From the NCBI GenBank assembly GCA_036320915.1, contig JAXBDG010000011.1, positions 2,186,213 to 2,250,212 of the forward strand: 64,000 bases of DNA, given 5' to 3'. Below the pieces are notes generated by a model. It was not told where the DNA came from. It was given only the letters and a program-made list of their open reading frames with translations, and did not search any database. This document shows, in pieces, positions 57,429-64,000 of this stretch (within the stretch, counting starts at the first letter, position 1; every line of letters begins with the position of its first letter). The stretch is from Linnemannia elongata (lineage: Eukaryota; Mortierellomycota; Mortierellomycetes; Mortierellales; Mortierellaceae). Position numbers and translations under genes: made by a program.

Positions 57429-57437
57429 TTTTTAAAA
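57429..57437. promoter_or_regulatory. TTTTTAAAA motif between A3 and B3
   Basis: In the 71-bp A-B gap of the F3 cassette. Its position is conserved although the flanking sequence is not. Confidence 0.55.
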
Positions 57438-57482
57438 GCTAAATTATAGTTGAACAACTTCAAAGACAAATCATACATACCA

Positions 57483-58742
57483 ATGCTCTCGCACGAATCT
57501 CTCATCAACATCACGTTTAATCAGGTAGCACATTTGCTATCCGATGTTGGCACGCTCAAGTCCGTACCAGAAGGCAGCGAGGAACAAACCGGGTTTGCCA
57601 AGTTTTCTAAGCTATTCTGTGACTCCATGATGTTTTGGGGCTTGTACAATTACGCCGATGACAGTACGAAAGGAACGGCGATTGGAAAGTACATTGCTGA
57701 ACTGCGTGATGCATTAAACCATACAGAATTGGTCGTTGAGTCTGTAAAGTTAACCCACTCTGGCCAATTACGAGAGTGTGACGAAGATGTATACTTTTCG
57801 GGACAGATGCTTAGACGCTATAAAAGATCGTTTGATGGAAAAGTATTTACACCAGGATATATTGCCATAAAGGTGTCACTGGATTACTCCCGTGCAAAGA
57901 AAGTGGTACCCATTTTGGCGAATGTTTTGCGTCATTTACAAGAGAGCTTTATAGTATTGCACGACATAGATTTCGCCCATGATTGCAAGTACAATACAAC
58001 TCGTGCAATCTTGCGGAAGCTCCTCCGAGAAACCAATACGATGGAAGTTGTGGATGATCTACGCAAAGTTGGGCACCACTGCATTTCATGGAGGAACACA
58101 GCAGAGGACGCAAAAAATATCCGATACAAGGTGTATAACAAATTTGTACAGGTTATGGAGAGTGCCGAGGTGCGAAACAGTCTTGGTTCTCGCATGGAGG
58201 ACTTGGTGGAGAAGGGAACCACATTTTCACAGCGCGTCAAACGATACAGGAAGTATGGCTATACTCGTGCTGAACTTACCTTTTATGGTCCGGCTTTGAG
58301 ACCCCTCTGGGAATACCAGGATGAAATGGATGAGGTTAAAGCACTCCTACAAGATTGCCGCACATATAAATGTTCTTTCGAAGCACAGTGGCAGGAACGA
58401 GCGAAATGCATTACGTCGTTGGTGGCTGTACATTTTCCAAGGGAGCAACTGTTTGCATATTGCCATTGGTGGAACTCCGTTACCTCCAAGAAGTATGGAT
58501 ATATGTGGAAGAAGGTTGACCCCGCCATTGTGCCGTTGTTGCTGGCTAACTACTCCTTTAACGATAGACCTATATACTACATAAAAGCAAGTGTGGACGA
58601 TGAAGGTAATGTGGAAATTGGTGATACTGTAACATACATGCGCGAGCCAGGATGTACTGCCATTACATTAGTTCCTGGTTCACAAAAAGGCATGTTCCCA
58701 TCCAGGGAGGTATCGCCTAATGGTGCGCGTAAGTTTTGCAAA
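57483..58742 (+). pseudogene. F3 protein B, 3' end removed by F1 insertion
   Basis: Begins MLSHESLINITFNQVAHLLS and stays open for 420 codons. Conserved blocks are GFAKFSKLFCDSMMFWGLYN, GYIAIKVSLDYSRAKKV, IVLHDIDFAHDCKYN, RYKVYNKFVQVMESAEVRNS, LGSRMEDLV, ARAELTFYGPAL, YCHWWNSVTSKKYGYMW, LLANYSFNDRPIYY and VPGSQKGMFPS. It then runs into F1 TIR sequence and stops. About 140 C-terminal residues are lost. An intact copy elsewhere would be needed for function. Confidence 0.85.
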
Positions 58743-59001
58743 GGGAGTCATCCGGGACTAGTATAGATAGGCGCTTCAAGGTGTGTGAGAGTATGCTGCA
58801 TAGATTACCATATGTTTTAAAAAGGCGGTACCGGGGATGGATGAGTTTAGGATAGAGGGGAGCGTACAGTAGTTCTAGGTAAAAGAAGTAGGCTCTGGGA
58901 GGTTGTGCTGCATGAAAGACCTCGAAGGGGGGGTTGTAGCTTTACTCTGGCTGAAGGGTCTCAACCCCCTGCCAAAGGATTTGCTCCTCTACCCTCTACT
59001 A
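58743..59001 (+). mobile_element. Solo F1 end (TIR fragment)
   Basis: Nearly identical to the TIR at 59002 up to ACTCTGGCTGA (58954), then diverges (AGGGTCTCAACCCCCTGCC...) and ends against the next F1 copy. Its left border is within B3. Confidence 0.85.
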
Positions 59002-59311
59002 GGGAGTCATCCGGGACTAGTATAGATAGGCGCTTCAAGGTGTGTGAGAGTATGCTGCATAGATTACCATATGTTTTAAAAAGGCGGTACCGGGGATGGA
59101 TGAGTTTAGGATAGAGGGGAGCGTACAGTAGTTCTAGGTAAAAGAAGTAGGCTCTGGGAGGTTGTGCTGCATGAAAGACCTCGAAGGGGGGGTTGTAGCT
59201 TTACTCTGGCTGATGCCCTCAACCCCCCTTTGGTGTTATCCATTGCCGATGACCTACGGTATATGCATGATGTAAAGGTAACGAATGACAAATGCGGTAT
59301 GGTAGACCAGG
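59002..59311 (+). repeat. F1 left TIR
   Basis: Near-identical inverted partner of 62633-62942. It includes TTTTAAAAA (about 59074-59082), the G-run (59186-59192), TGGCTGAT (59207-59214) and a C-run (59223-59228). Confidence 0.92.
59186..59228. promoter_or_regulatory. F1 core: G-run / TGGCTGAT / C-run
   Basis: Seven G, TGGCTGAT and six C, in the TIR upstream of C. A mirror copy lies in the right TIR upstream of A (about 62715-62758), so each outer gene has its own core. Confidence 0.6.
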
Positions 59312-59336
59312 TAAGTACAGGATATACAAAACAAAT

Positions 59337-60545
59337 ATGTCAAGCGGCAACGTTCCCGAAAAACTTCAAGATTTGTTCAGGGCGATTATTCAGGAGGAGT
59401 GGACCTTCTTGGATGATCCCTGGCCAATATACCCAAAAACTCGTAGGGCACACCGGTCTGAGTTCAAGGTCATCAAGGGTATGCGTCACATGAAATTAGC
59501 GGTTATGTCCAAGCTGGGGGCTGTTGCGGTGTACTTCTTCCTGACGGTCCTGTGGAGTAAAGTATACTTCCCCGGTCCGTATAAGGCACTTGAAAAGGGT
59601 ATTGCCTTCTTATACTTTTTTGTCTCTGGAGAATCCATGGAGTCCATGTCGGTGTTCATGCCCCGGTCATCCTTCTACGAGATCTTTCGCATGTTCTTCA
59701 AGGAGGAAAGGAGCCTGTTCAACAAGGAAATGGCAAGGTGCTTCTCAACCATGTTTTCCACCCCAGAGATACGCATGCGATCAGCCAGATGGAGTAACCC
59801 AAAGATGTTCAAGCATGTAACACTGCTGCTGGATGGCCATGACACACGGGCAACCTATGGGGAGTTAAAGTCGGAGATGTACAGCTTTAAGTTCAGGAAG
59901 TCAGGCCTACGCACACAAGTATGCATAGACGTCAACAACATGGTGGTCTTTGTGTCCAAGTCCGAGTCATGTAAGAAACACAACGATGGTACCATGCTGG
60001 TTGACATGGGTGTGGCCAAAAGGATTCATGAGGTAGACTGCATTGGCCTTGATGGTGGATACCCACAGCATATACCCAAGCTCCTGGAGAAAGAGGACAC
60101 CCTGGATATTCGCAACTTTTGTTTTCCCATACGTAAGCGCAATGGAAAGCCCTTGGATGAGGATGAGGCTACCTTTAATACGATGTTCGGAGGATTCAGG
60201 TCTATGGTTGAAAATACCTTTGGTGAGCTCGGATCCACCTTTGCCAAGTTCAACCATAAAGACGCCATCCGTACCACCGACAAGAGGGAGGTTAACATGA
60301 TGTTGCGGTTGTGCTTTCTGCTGCTAAATGTACGTAATATGTCCAACAACCTCAGCCTGGATATACTACCCCACCATATGGAATGGATCGAGGATGGATT
60401 CGACTATCCAACCACCAATAAGCCTGTCCTGCAGAACTCCGAGGTAGAGACTGTCCAAAATAGGCTACAGAATGGATCTGAACTACAGGAACTCCAGAAC
60501 GCGTTCTTGGGAATGGACATGTCGGAGGATGACGAGGAACTGTAG
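59337..60545 (+). CDS. F1 DDE transposase C (402 aa, DDE_Tnp_4/Harbinger-like)
   Basis: Begins MSSGNVPEKLQDLFRAIIQE. The N-terminal ~155 residues are mainly helical and probably bind DNA. The candidate catalytic triad is D166 (VTLLLDGHDTRATY), D239 (DCIGLDGGYPQHIP) and E292 (FRSMVENTFGELGS). The block YSFKFRKSGLRTQVCIDVNN sits between D166 and D239 as in DDE_Tnp_4 proteins. The C-terminus is acidic (GMDMSEDDEEL). No stop or frameshift. It is ~60% identical by eye to C2. It is the likely mobiliser of the cassette. The frame is open 15 codons upstream, but the Met used matches C2. B lies tail-to-tail 52 bp away. Confidence 0.86.
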   Translation: MSSGNVPEKLQDLFRAIIQEEWTFLDDPWPIYPKTRRAHRSEFKVIKGMRHMKLAVMSKLGAVAVYFFLTVLWSKVYFPGPYKALEKGIAFLYFFVSGESMESMSVFMPRSSFYEIFRMFFKEERSLFNKEMARCFSTMFSTPEIRMRSARWSNPKMFKHVTLLLDGHDTRATYGELKSEMYSFKFRKSGLRTQVCIDVNNMVVFVSKSESCKKHNDGTMLVDMGVAKRIHEVDCIGLDGGYPQHIPKLLEKEDTLDIRNFCFPIRKRNGKPLDEDEATFNTMFGGFRSMVENTFGELGSTFAKFNHKDAIRTTDKREVNMMLRLCFLLLNVRNMSNNLSLDILPHHMEWIEDGFDYPTTNKPVLQNSEVETVQNRLQNGSELQELQNAFLGMDMSEDDEEL

Positions 60546-60574
60546 GGCCTGATTTTTGTGGCAGCATGTACCAA

Positions 60575-60586
60575 GTTTTTAAAAAC
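60575..60586. promoter_or_regulatory. GTTTTTAAAAAC palindrome between convergent C and B
   Basis: A perfect 12-bp palindrome in the 52-bp gap between the stop codons of C (60545) and B (60598). Its symmetry fits a bidirectional 3'-end signal. Confidence 0.65.
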
Positions 60587-60597
60587 CTTACCTTACG

Positions 60598-62295
60598 TTA
60601 CTCCTGGACCAGCTTACACTTCATGTCGTTCGTGCCTTTGGAGCGGACTATGCGTTCTGCAAGGAAGGTCATCTTTGGCACATGGTGGATTCTTACTTGG
60701 CCATTCGTTCCCCTATATTTTCTCCGCCACGTTTCCCACAGGTTACAGAGGGACTTACCGGCTCTAACTCTGGTCCCACAGTCCATAATTATATGCCAGT
60801 ACAAAGTCCCGCGAAACTTCTTTAGGCCTGCTGCAGCAATGGTATATATGCGACCTGGCTCAAGCACATTGTAGCCGGTTCCAAAGGCGGATGAATGTAT
60901 ACTCTGCATATGCTTAACATACTGCCCATCATCGGATCTGCGCTCCACAAGGACAGCTAACGGTGCACTCTCCTTGTGGTGTCGCCTCTTTGGCCATCCA
61001 ATGCGGATGTTGTCCACAGATACAATACCCATGTCGGCAAACTTATATACTTCGCGGTCGAACAGTGCGTATGAGGGGAACATACCCTTGGAACCACCTG
61101 GTACCAATGTTTTGGCCTTGCAGCCTGGCTCTCTCTCATACATCTTCTCCTTGGTGACCTCCACTGTACCATTCTCGCTAACTTTGGCCTCCACATAGTA
61201 GATGGGACGGTCGTTGAACGAGTAGTTGGCAACCAGGTGCATGGCAAGCGGTGCTGAAACTTTGGACCACATATAACCGTACTTCTTGCGGGTTGTAGAG
61301 TTCCACCAGTGGCAGTATGCAAAGACCTTGCTTCCAGGGATATACACCGCGACCATGGCCTTTATAAGCTCAGCACGTTCTATCCAGTGCTGTTCATAGC
61401 TGTAGTCAAACGTGGTGCAGCCGTCCAAAAGCCTACGCGCATCATCCATCCTATCTTGGTATACCGCCAAAGGGTGCAGCCTTGAGCCATAAAAGGTTAG
61501 CTCCAGCCGTGAAAGGCCATGATCCCTATGGCGCAATAGAGTCCTGGTGAACTTCTCATCTGGATTGGCAACTATATCCTCCATCCTTGAGCCGAGACTC
61601 TTTCGCACATCCGCGCTTTCGAGCATCTGGACCAGCTTGTTATAGACCTTGCACCTGATATTTTGGGCATTGTCTGCAGATGCAAACCAGGTCACACAGT
61701 GGTCACCCACCCGTCCGCGATCGTTGACTATCGTTGAAATGCCCTTAGCCTTCAAGTGCCTCTCCAAATAGGTCCGAGTTGATACATACCTGCAGTCATG
61801 GGTCATGTCGATGTCATGCAGGACAAGGTACCGCTTCCGAAGGATAGGCAGGATGGCAGCCATGGCCATTACCACCTTTTTGGCACGGCAGTGGTATAGA
61901 GACACCTTGATAGAGACAAATCCGGCAGAGTATGGTCCATTGCTGTGCTCTTGTGCATGTGCGGTTTGGATGTCAGCAGGGATATACTCTTCGTCCAACA
62001 GAGTGCCACTATGCAGCGACTTGATGGAATCGTAAGGTAGATCCGCCTTGCCAAATGCCTCACGTAAGTCAGCCATATATTTGCCAATGGACTTGCCCTT
62101 GACCTTTTCATCGGCATAGTTGACCGGAGCCCAAAAAACCATACTGTCACAGAACATCTTGGAGAACCGTGTGAACCCCTTGCGTTTGGTACCTCCAAGA
62201 CGACCAAGGGGATGTACACATTTGCTAACGTCGGCAAGGTTGTGCGTGTACTTATTGAGGATCTCGTTGATGATAGCTTCCTTTGACCGTGACAT
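60598..62295 (-). CDS. F1 cassette protein B (565 aa), possible replication initiator
   Basis: An intact single-exon gene from MSRSKEAIINEILNKYTHNL. The family is not recognised with certainty. Conserved blocks across F1, F2 and F3 are GFTRFSKMFCDSMVFWAPVN (residues 40-59), YLVLHDIDMTHDCRYVSTR (156-174), IRCKVYNKLVQMLESADVRK (213-232), SLGSRMEDIV, SRLELTFYG (262-270), FAYCHWWNS, RKKYGYMW, VANYSFNDRPIYYVEA, LVPGGSKGMFPS and, near the end, YTIAAAGLKKFRGTLYWH and FLAERIV. The order Asp-x-Asp, VYNK, RxEL resembles the core of Rep_trans/G2P-type rolling-circle initiators (DxxxD, YDK, RxE). That match is short and unproven. A structural or capsid-like protein is an alternative. The A stop lies 34 bp upstream. 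Confidence 0.75.
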   Translation of the reverse strand: MSRSKEAIINEILNKYTHNLADVSKCVHPLGRLGGTKRKGFTRFSKMFCDSMVFWAPVNYADEKVKGKSIGKYMADLREAFGKADLPYDSIKSLHSGTLLDEEYIPADIQTAHAQEHSNGPYSAGFVSIKVSLYHCRAKKVVMAMAAILPILRKRYLVLHDIDMTHDCRYVSTRTYLERHLKAKGISTIVNDRGRVGDHCVTWFASADNAQNIRCKVYNKLVQMLESADVRKSLGSRMEDIVANPDEKFTRTLLRHRDHGLSRLELTFYGSRLHPLAVYQDRMDDARRLLDGCTTFDYSYEQHWIERAELIKAMVAVYIPGSKVFAYCHWWNSTTRKKYGYMWSKVSAPLAMHLVANYSFNDRPIYYVEAKVSENGTVEVTKEKMYEREPGCKAKTLVPGGSKGMFPSYALFDREVYKFADMGIVSVDNIRIGWPKRRHHKESAPLAVLVERRSDDGQYVKHMQSIHSSAFGTGYNVLEPGRIYTIAAAGLKKFRGTLYWHIIMDCGTRVRAGKSLCNLWETWRRKYRGTNGQVRIHHVPKMTFLAERIVRSKGTNDMKCKLVQE

Positions 62296-62314
62296 GTTGT
62301 TAATAGATTCTTGC

Positions 62315-62324
62315 TTTTTAAAAA
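62315..62324. promoter_or_regulatory. TTTTTAAAAA palindrome between A and B (full F1)
   Basis: It lies in the 34-bp gap between the A stop and the B start codon, the shortest gene gap in the window. Confidence 0.6.
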
Positions 62325-62329
62325 CTCCC

Positions 62330-62611
62330 TTAGGTGGCCTTCAACTCAGTGCGCATAAGGTACTCACCAGCAGCTTCGTTGGTCAACAGTCCTTTCTCAG
62401 AGAGTTCACGTCGGATGCCCTTGTATACCTTTTCCAACATCGAGTAGATAGTATGTGGACACCAGGTTTCACCAAAGTCAGGAGATTTAGCGCGGTGAAT
62501 ATCCACGAATGCATCAAGGTACACATACATACAGGTCTCTAAGCGATGGTCCGTAATAAATTCAGCGACGACATCCTGTTGCAAAGATTTATGTGTAAGC
62601 GGAATAGGCAT
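62330..62611 (-). CDS. F1 cassette protein A (93 aa)
   Basis: Begins MPIPLTHKSLQQDVVAEFIT, then CMYVYLDAFVDIHRAKSPDF, EKVYKGIRRELSEKGLLTNE and AAGEYLMRTELKAT. It is the intact counterpart of 35273-35554. The small size, helical content and invariant place directly before B suggest A and B are expressed together and may act together. It has no Cys/His cluster, membrane helix or signal. The TIR core and TTTTAAAAA motif lie upstream and may act as promoter. A start 16 codons further up, inside the TIR, is possible. Confidence 0.7.
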   Translation of the reverse strand: MPIPLTHKSLQQDVVAEFITDHRLETCMYVYLDAFVDIHRAKSPDFGETWCPHTIYSMLEKVYKGIRRELSEKGLLTNEAAGEYLMRTELKAT

Positions 62612-62632
62612 TGTTGTTGTCTTTGGGGCACC

Positions 62633-62942
62633 TTGTCTACCATACCCCCGATTTGTCATTCGTTACCTTTACATCATGCATATACCGTAGGTCATCGGCA
62701 ATGGATAACACCAAAGGGGGGTTGAGGGCATCAGCCAGAGTAAAGCTACAACCCCCCCTTCGAGGTCTTTCATGCAGCACAACCTCCCAGAGCCTACTTC
62801 TTTTACCTAGAACTACTGTACGCTCCCCTCTATCCTAAACTCATCCATCCCCGGTACCGCCTTTTTAAAACATATGGTAATCTATGCAGCATACTCTCAC
62901 ACACCTTGAAGCGCCTATCTATACTAGTCCCGGATGACTCCC
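62633..62942 (-). repeat. F1 right TIR
   Basis: Inverted partner of 59002-59311. Divergence is limited to a few bases near the inner end (ATCGGGGGTATGG against ATGCGGTATGG). Confidence 0.92.
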
Positions 62943-63209
62943 AATACCCTTTTCAAGTGCCTTATACGGACCGGGGAAGTATACTTTACTCCACAGGACC
63001 GTCAGGAAGAAGTACACCGCAACAGCCCCCAGCTTGGACATAACCGCTAATTTCATGTGACGCATACCCTTGATGACCTTGAACTCAGACCGGTGTGCCC
63101 TACGAGTTTTTGGGTACATTGGCCAGGGATCATCCAAGAAGGTCCACTCCTCCTGAATAATCGCCCTGAACAAATCTTGAAGTTTTTCGGGAACGTTGCC
63201 GCTTGACAT
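62943..63209 (-). pseudogene. 5' fragment of F1 transposase C
   Basis: Reads MSSGNVPEKLQDLFRAIIQE to FPGPYKALEKGI, identical by eye to C1 apart from one residue (PWPMYP for PWPIYP), then runs into the adjoining F1 end. No DDE residues. Confidence 0.88.
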
Positions 63210-63234
63210 ATTTGTTTTGTATATCCTGTACTTA

Positions 63235-63544
63235 CCTGGTCTACCATACCGCATTTGTCATTCGTTACCTTTACATCATGCATATACCGTAGGTCATCGG
63301 CAATGGATAACACCAAAGGGGGGTTGAGGGCATCAGCCAGAGTAAAGCTACAACCCCCCCTTCGAGGTCTTTCATGCAGCACAACCTCCCAGAGCCTACT
63401 TCTTTTACCTAGAACTACTGTACGCTCCCCTCTATCCTAAACTCATCCATCCCCGGTACCGCCTTTTTAAAACATGTGGTAATCTATGCAGCATACTCTC
63501 ACACACCTTGAAGCGCCCATCTATACTAGTTCCGGATGACTCCC
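63235..63544 (-). repeat. F1 TIR nearest the telomere
   Basis: The same sequence as the right TIR of the full copy with few changes (TTCCGGATGACTCCC at the outer end). It ends ~50 bp before the telomeric array. Confidence 0.9.
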
Positions 63545-63591
63545 AACGTTGTCAGCACTCATTGTGAATTGTTACGCACAATTGAGAACTT
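63545..63591. other. Junction between F1 end and telomere
   Basis: 47 bp of unique sequence (AACGTTGTCAGCACTCATTG...). A small inverted pair TTGTGAATTGTTACGCACAA lies within it. No gene. Confidence 0.6.
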
Positions 63592-64000
63592 TAGGTCTTT
63601 AGGGTTTTTAGGGTTTTTAGGGTTTTTTAGGGTTTTTTAGGGTTTTTTAGGGTTTTTTAGGGTTTTTTAGGGTTTTTTAGGGTTTTTAGGGTTTTTTAGG
63701 GTTTTTTAGGGTTTTTAGGGTTTTTTAGGGTTTTTTAGGGTTTTTTAGGGTTTTTAGGGTTTTTAGGGTTTTTTAGGGTTTTTTAGGGTTTTTTAGGGTT
63801 TTTAGGGTTTTTTAGGGTTTTTTAGGGTTTTTTAGGGTTTTTTAGGGTTTTTTAGGGTTTTTTAGGGTTTTTTAGGGTTTTTTAGGGTTTTTTAGGGTTT
63901 TTTAGGGTTTTTTAGGGTTTTTTAGGGTTTTTTAGGGTTTTTTAGGGTTTTTTAGGGTTTTTTAGGGTTTTTTAGGGTTTTTTAGGGTTTTTTAGGGTTT
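63592..64000 (+). repeat. Telomeric array of T5-T6 AGGG units
   Basis: About 40 head-to-tail units, mostly TTTTTTAGGG (10 nt) mixed with TTTTTAGGG (9 nt), starting with degenerate copies (TTTAGGTCTTTAGGG). The G-rich strand runs 5' to 3' toward the window end, as expected for a right chromosome end. The shorter T5 units are concentrated in the inner half. Confidence 0.93.

Larger units (their letters stand above)
56971..58742 (+). mobile_element. F3 cassette, truncated by an F1 end
   Basis: Core, A3 and most of B3 in the same orientation. B3 is cut at 58742, where the F1 end GGGAGTCATCCGGG begins. C3 is absent. Protein divergence from F1 and F2 is large, so this is a third family. Confidence 0.82.
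59002..62942. mobile_element. Complete F1 cassette, 3.94 kb, with ~310-bp TIRs
   Basis: Inverted repeats 59002-59311 and 62633-62942, both starting GGGAGTCATCCGGGACTAGT from the outside. Inside are C (+), B (-) and A (-), all with open frames. Its left neighbour is a solo F1 end and its right neighbour is the C gene of another F1 copy. The two flanks differ, so no target duplication can be recognised; this suggests recombination after insertion. Confidence 0.9.
62943..63544 (-). mobile_element. Telomere-side F1 fragment (start of C plus TIR)
   Basis: A TIR at 63235-63544 and the first ~89 codons of C (62943-63209, minus strand). C is cut after ALEKGI, where the neighbouring full F1 begins. 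The rest of C, B and A is absent. Confidence 0.88.

Noticed and set aside
59292..59336. 15-codon extension of F1 C into the TIR
   Set aside because: TIR sequence with a GTAAGT-like donor. The downstream Met is the one shared with F2.
59002..62942. Target-site duplication for the full F1 copy
   Set aside because: The left flank (CCCTCTACTA) and right flank (AATACCC) differ, so no duplication can be claimed.
63592..64000. Telomeric array as a CRISPR or ordinary minisatellite
   Set aside because: No spacers. Units are 9-10 nt AGGG repeats oriented toward the end of the window, as in a telomere.

Overview
The window reads as one chromosome arm end of a filamentous fungus of the Mucoromycota, most likely Mortierellomycotina (Mortierella/Linnemannia type). 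The clues are short GT-AG introns in conserved eukaryotic genes, pyrimidine- and purine-rich promoter tracts, a GDP-mannose dehydratase, Crinkler-type effectors, uncharacterised families resembling those of Mortierella/Rhizophagus, and a telomeric array on the last ~400 bases. The taxon is inferred from protein style and was not searched.

Core half (about 1-26.6 kb). Well spaced, intact multi-exon housekeeping genes: ribosomal protein eS25 (+), MIA40 (+), GDP-mannose 4,6-dehydratase (-), an unknown small protein (-), a FAM72-like protein (-), a small Cys/Ser protein with a hydrophobic tail (+), the elongation factor EAF (-), an Edc1/PNRC-like decapping enhancer (-), a HAD phosphatase (-), a phospholipid scramblase (-) and a WxxEF-bearing low-complexity protein (+). 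For seven of these (GMD, FAM72, EAF, Edc1-like, HAD phosphatase, scramblase and the later kelch gene) and for the Crinkler I derived exon sets by hand that stay in frame from start to stop. They are not confirmed by RNA.

Accessory half (about 26.7-64 kb). Gene decay and mobile elements dominate: an AT-hook relic, an L1-like LINE missing its reverse-transcriptase core, a 261-bp MITE, a kelch/transmembrane protein, a Crinkler (ubiquitin-like header plus P-loop NTPase), a CCHC knuckle ORF, a hAT fragment, a 2.25-kb Tigger/pogo element whose ends match the MITE, and a broken PD-(D/E)XK-like gene.

The outstanding feature is a set of compact subtelomeric cassettes, present here as three diverged families (F1, F2, F3). 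The cassette pattern is C (DDE transposase, ~401 aa) converging on B (~565 aa, weakly Rep-like), with A (~93-101 aa) directly upstream of B. F1 shows the complete layout, F2 shows it in a tandem array, and F3 keeps only A and part of B. Neighbouring genes lie only 35-75 bp apart at several junctions, and the palindrome TTTTTAAAAA recurs there. A G-run/TGGCYGAT/C-run block lies upstream of the outermost genes. One F1 copy (59002-62942) is complete, with ~310-bp terminal inverted repeats and open A, B and C frames. Other copies are nested, truncated or frameshifted, and F1 ends sit inside A of F2, B of F3 and C of another F1. The last F1 fragment ends about 50 bp before a telomere made of T5-T6 AGGG units instead of TTAGGG.
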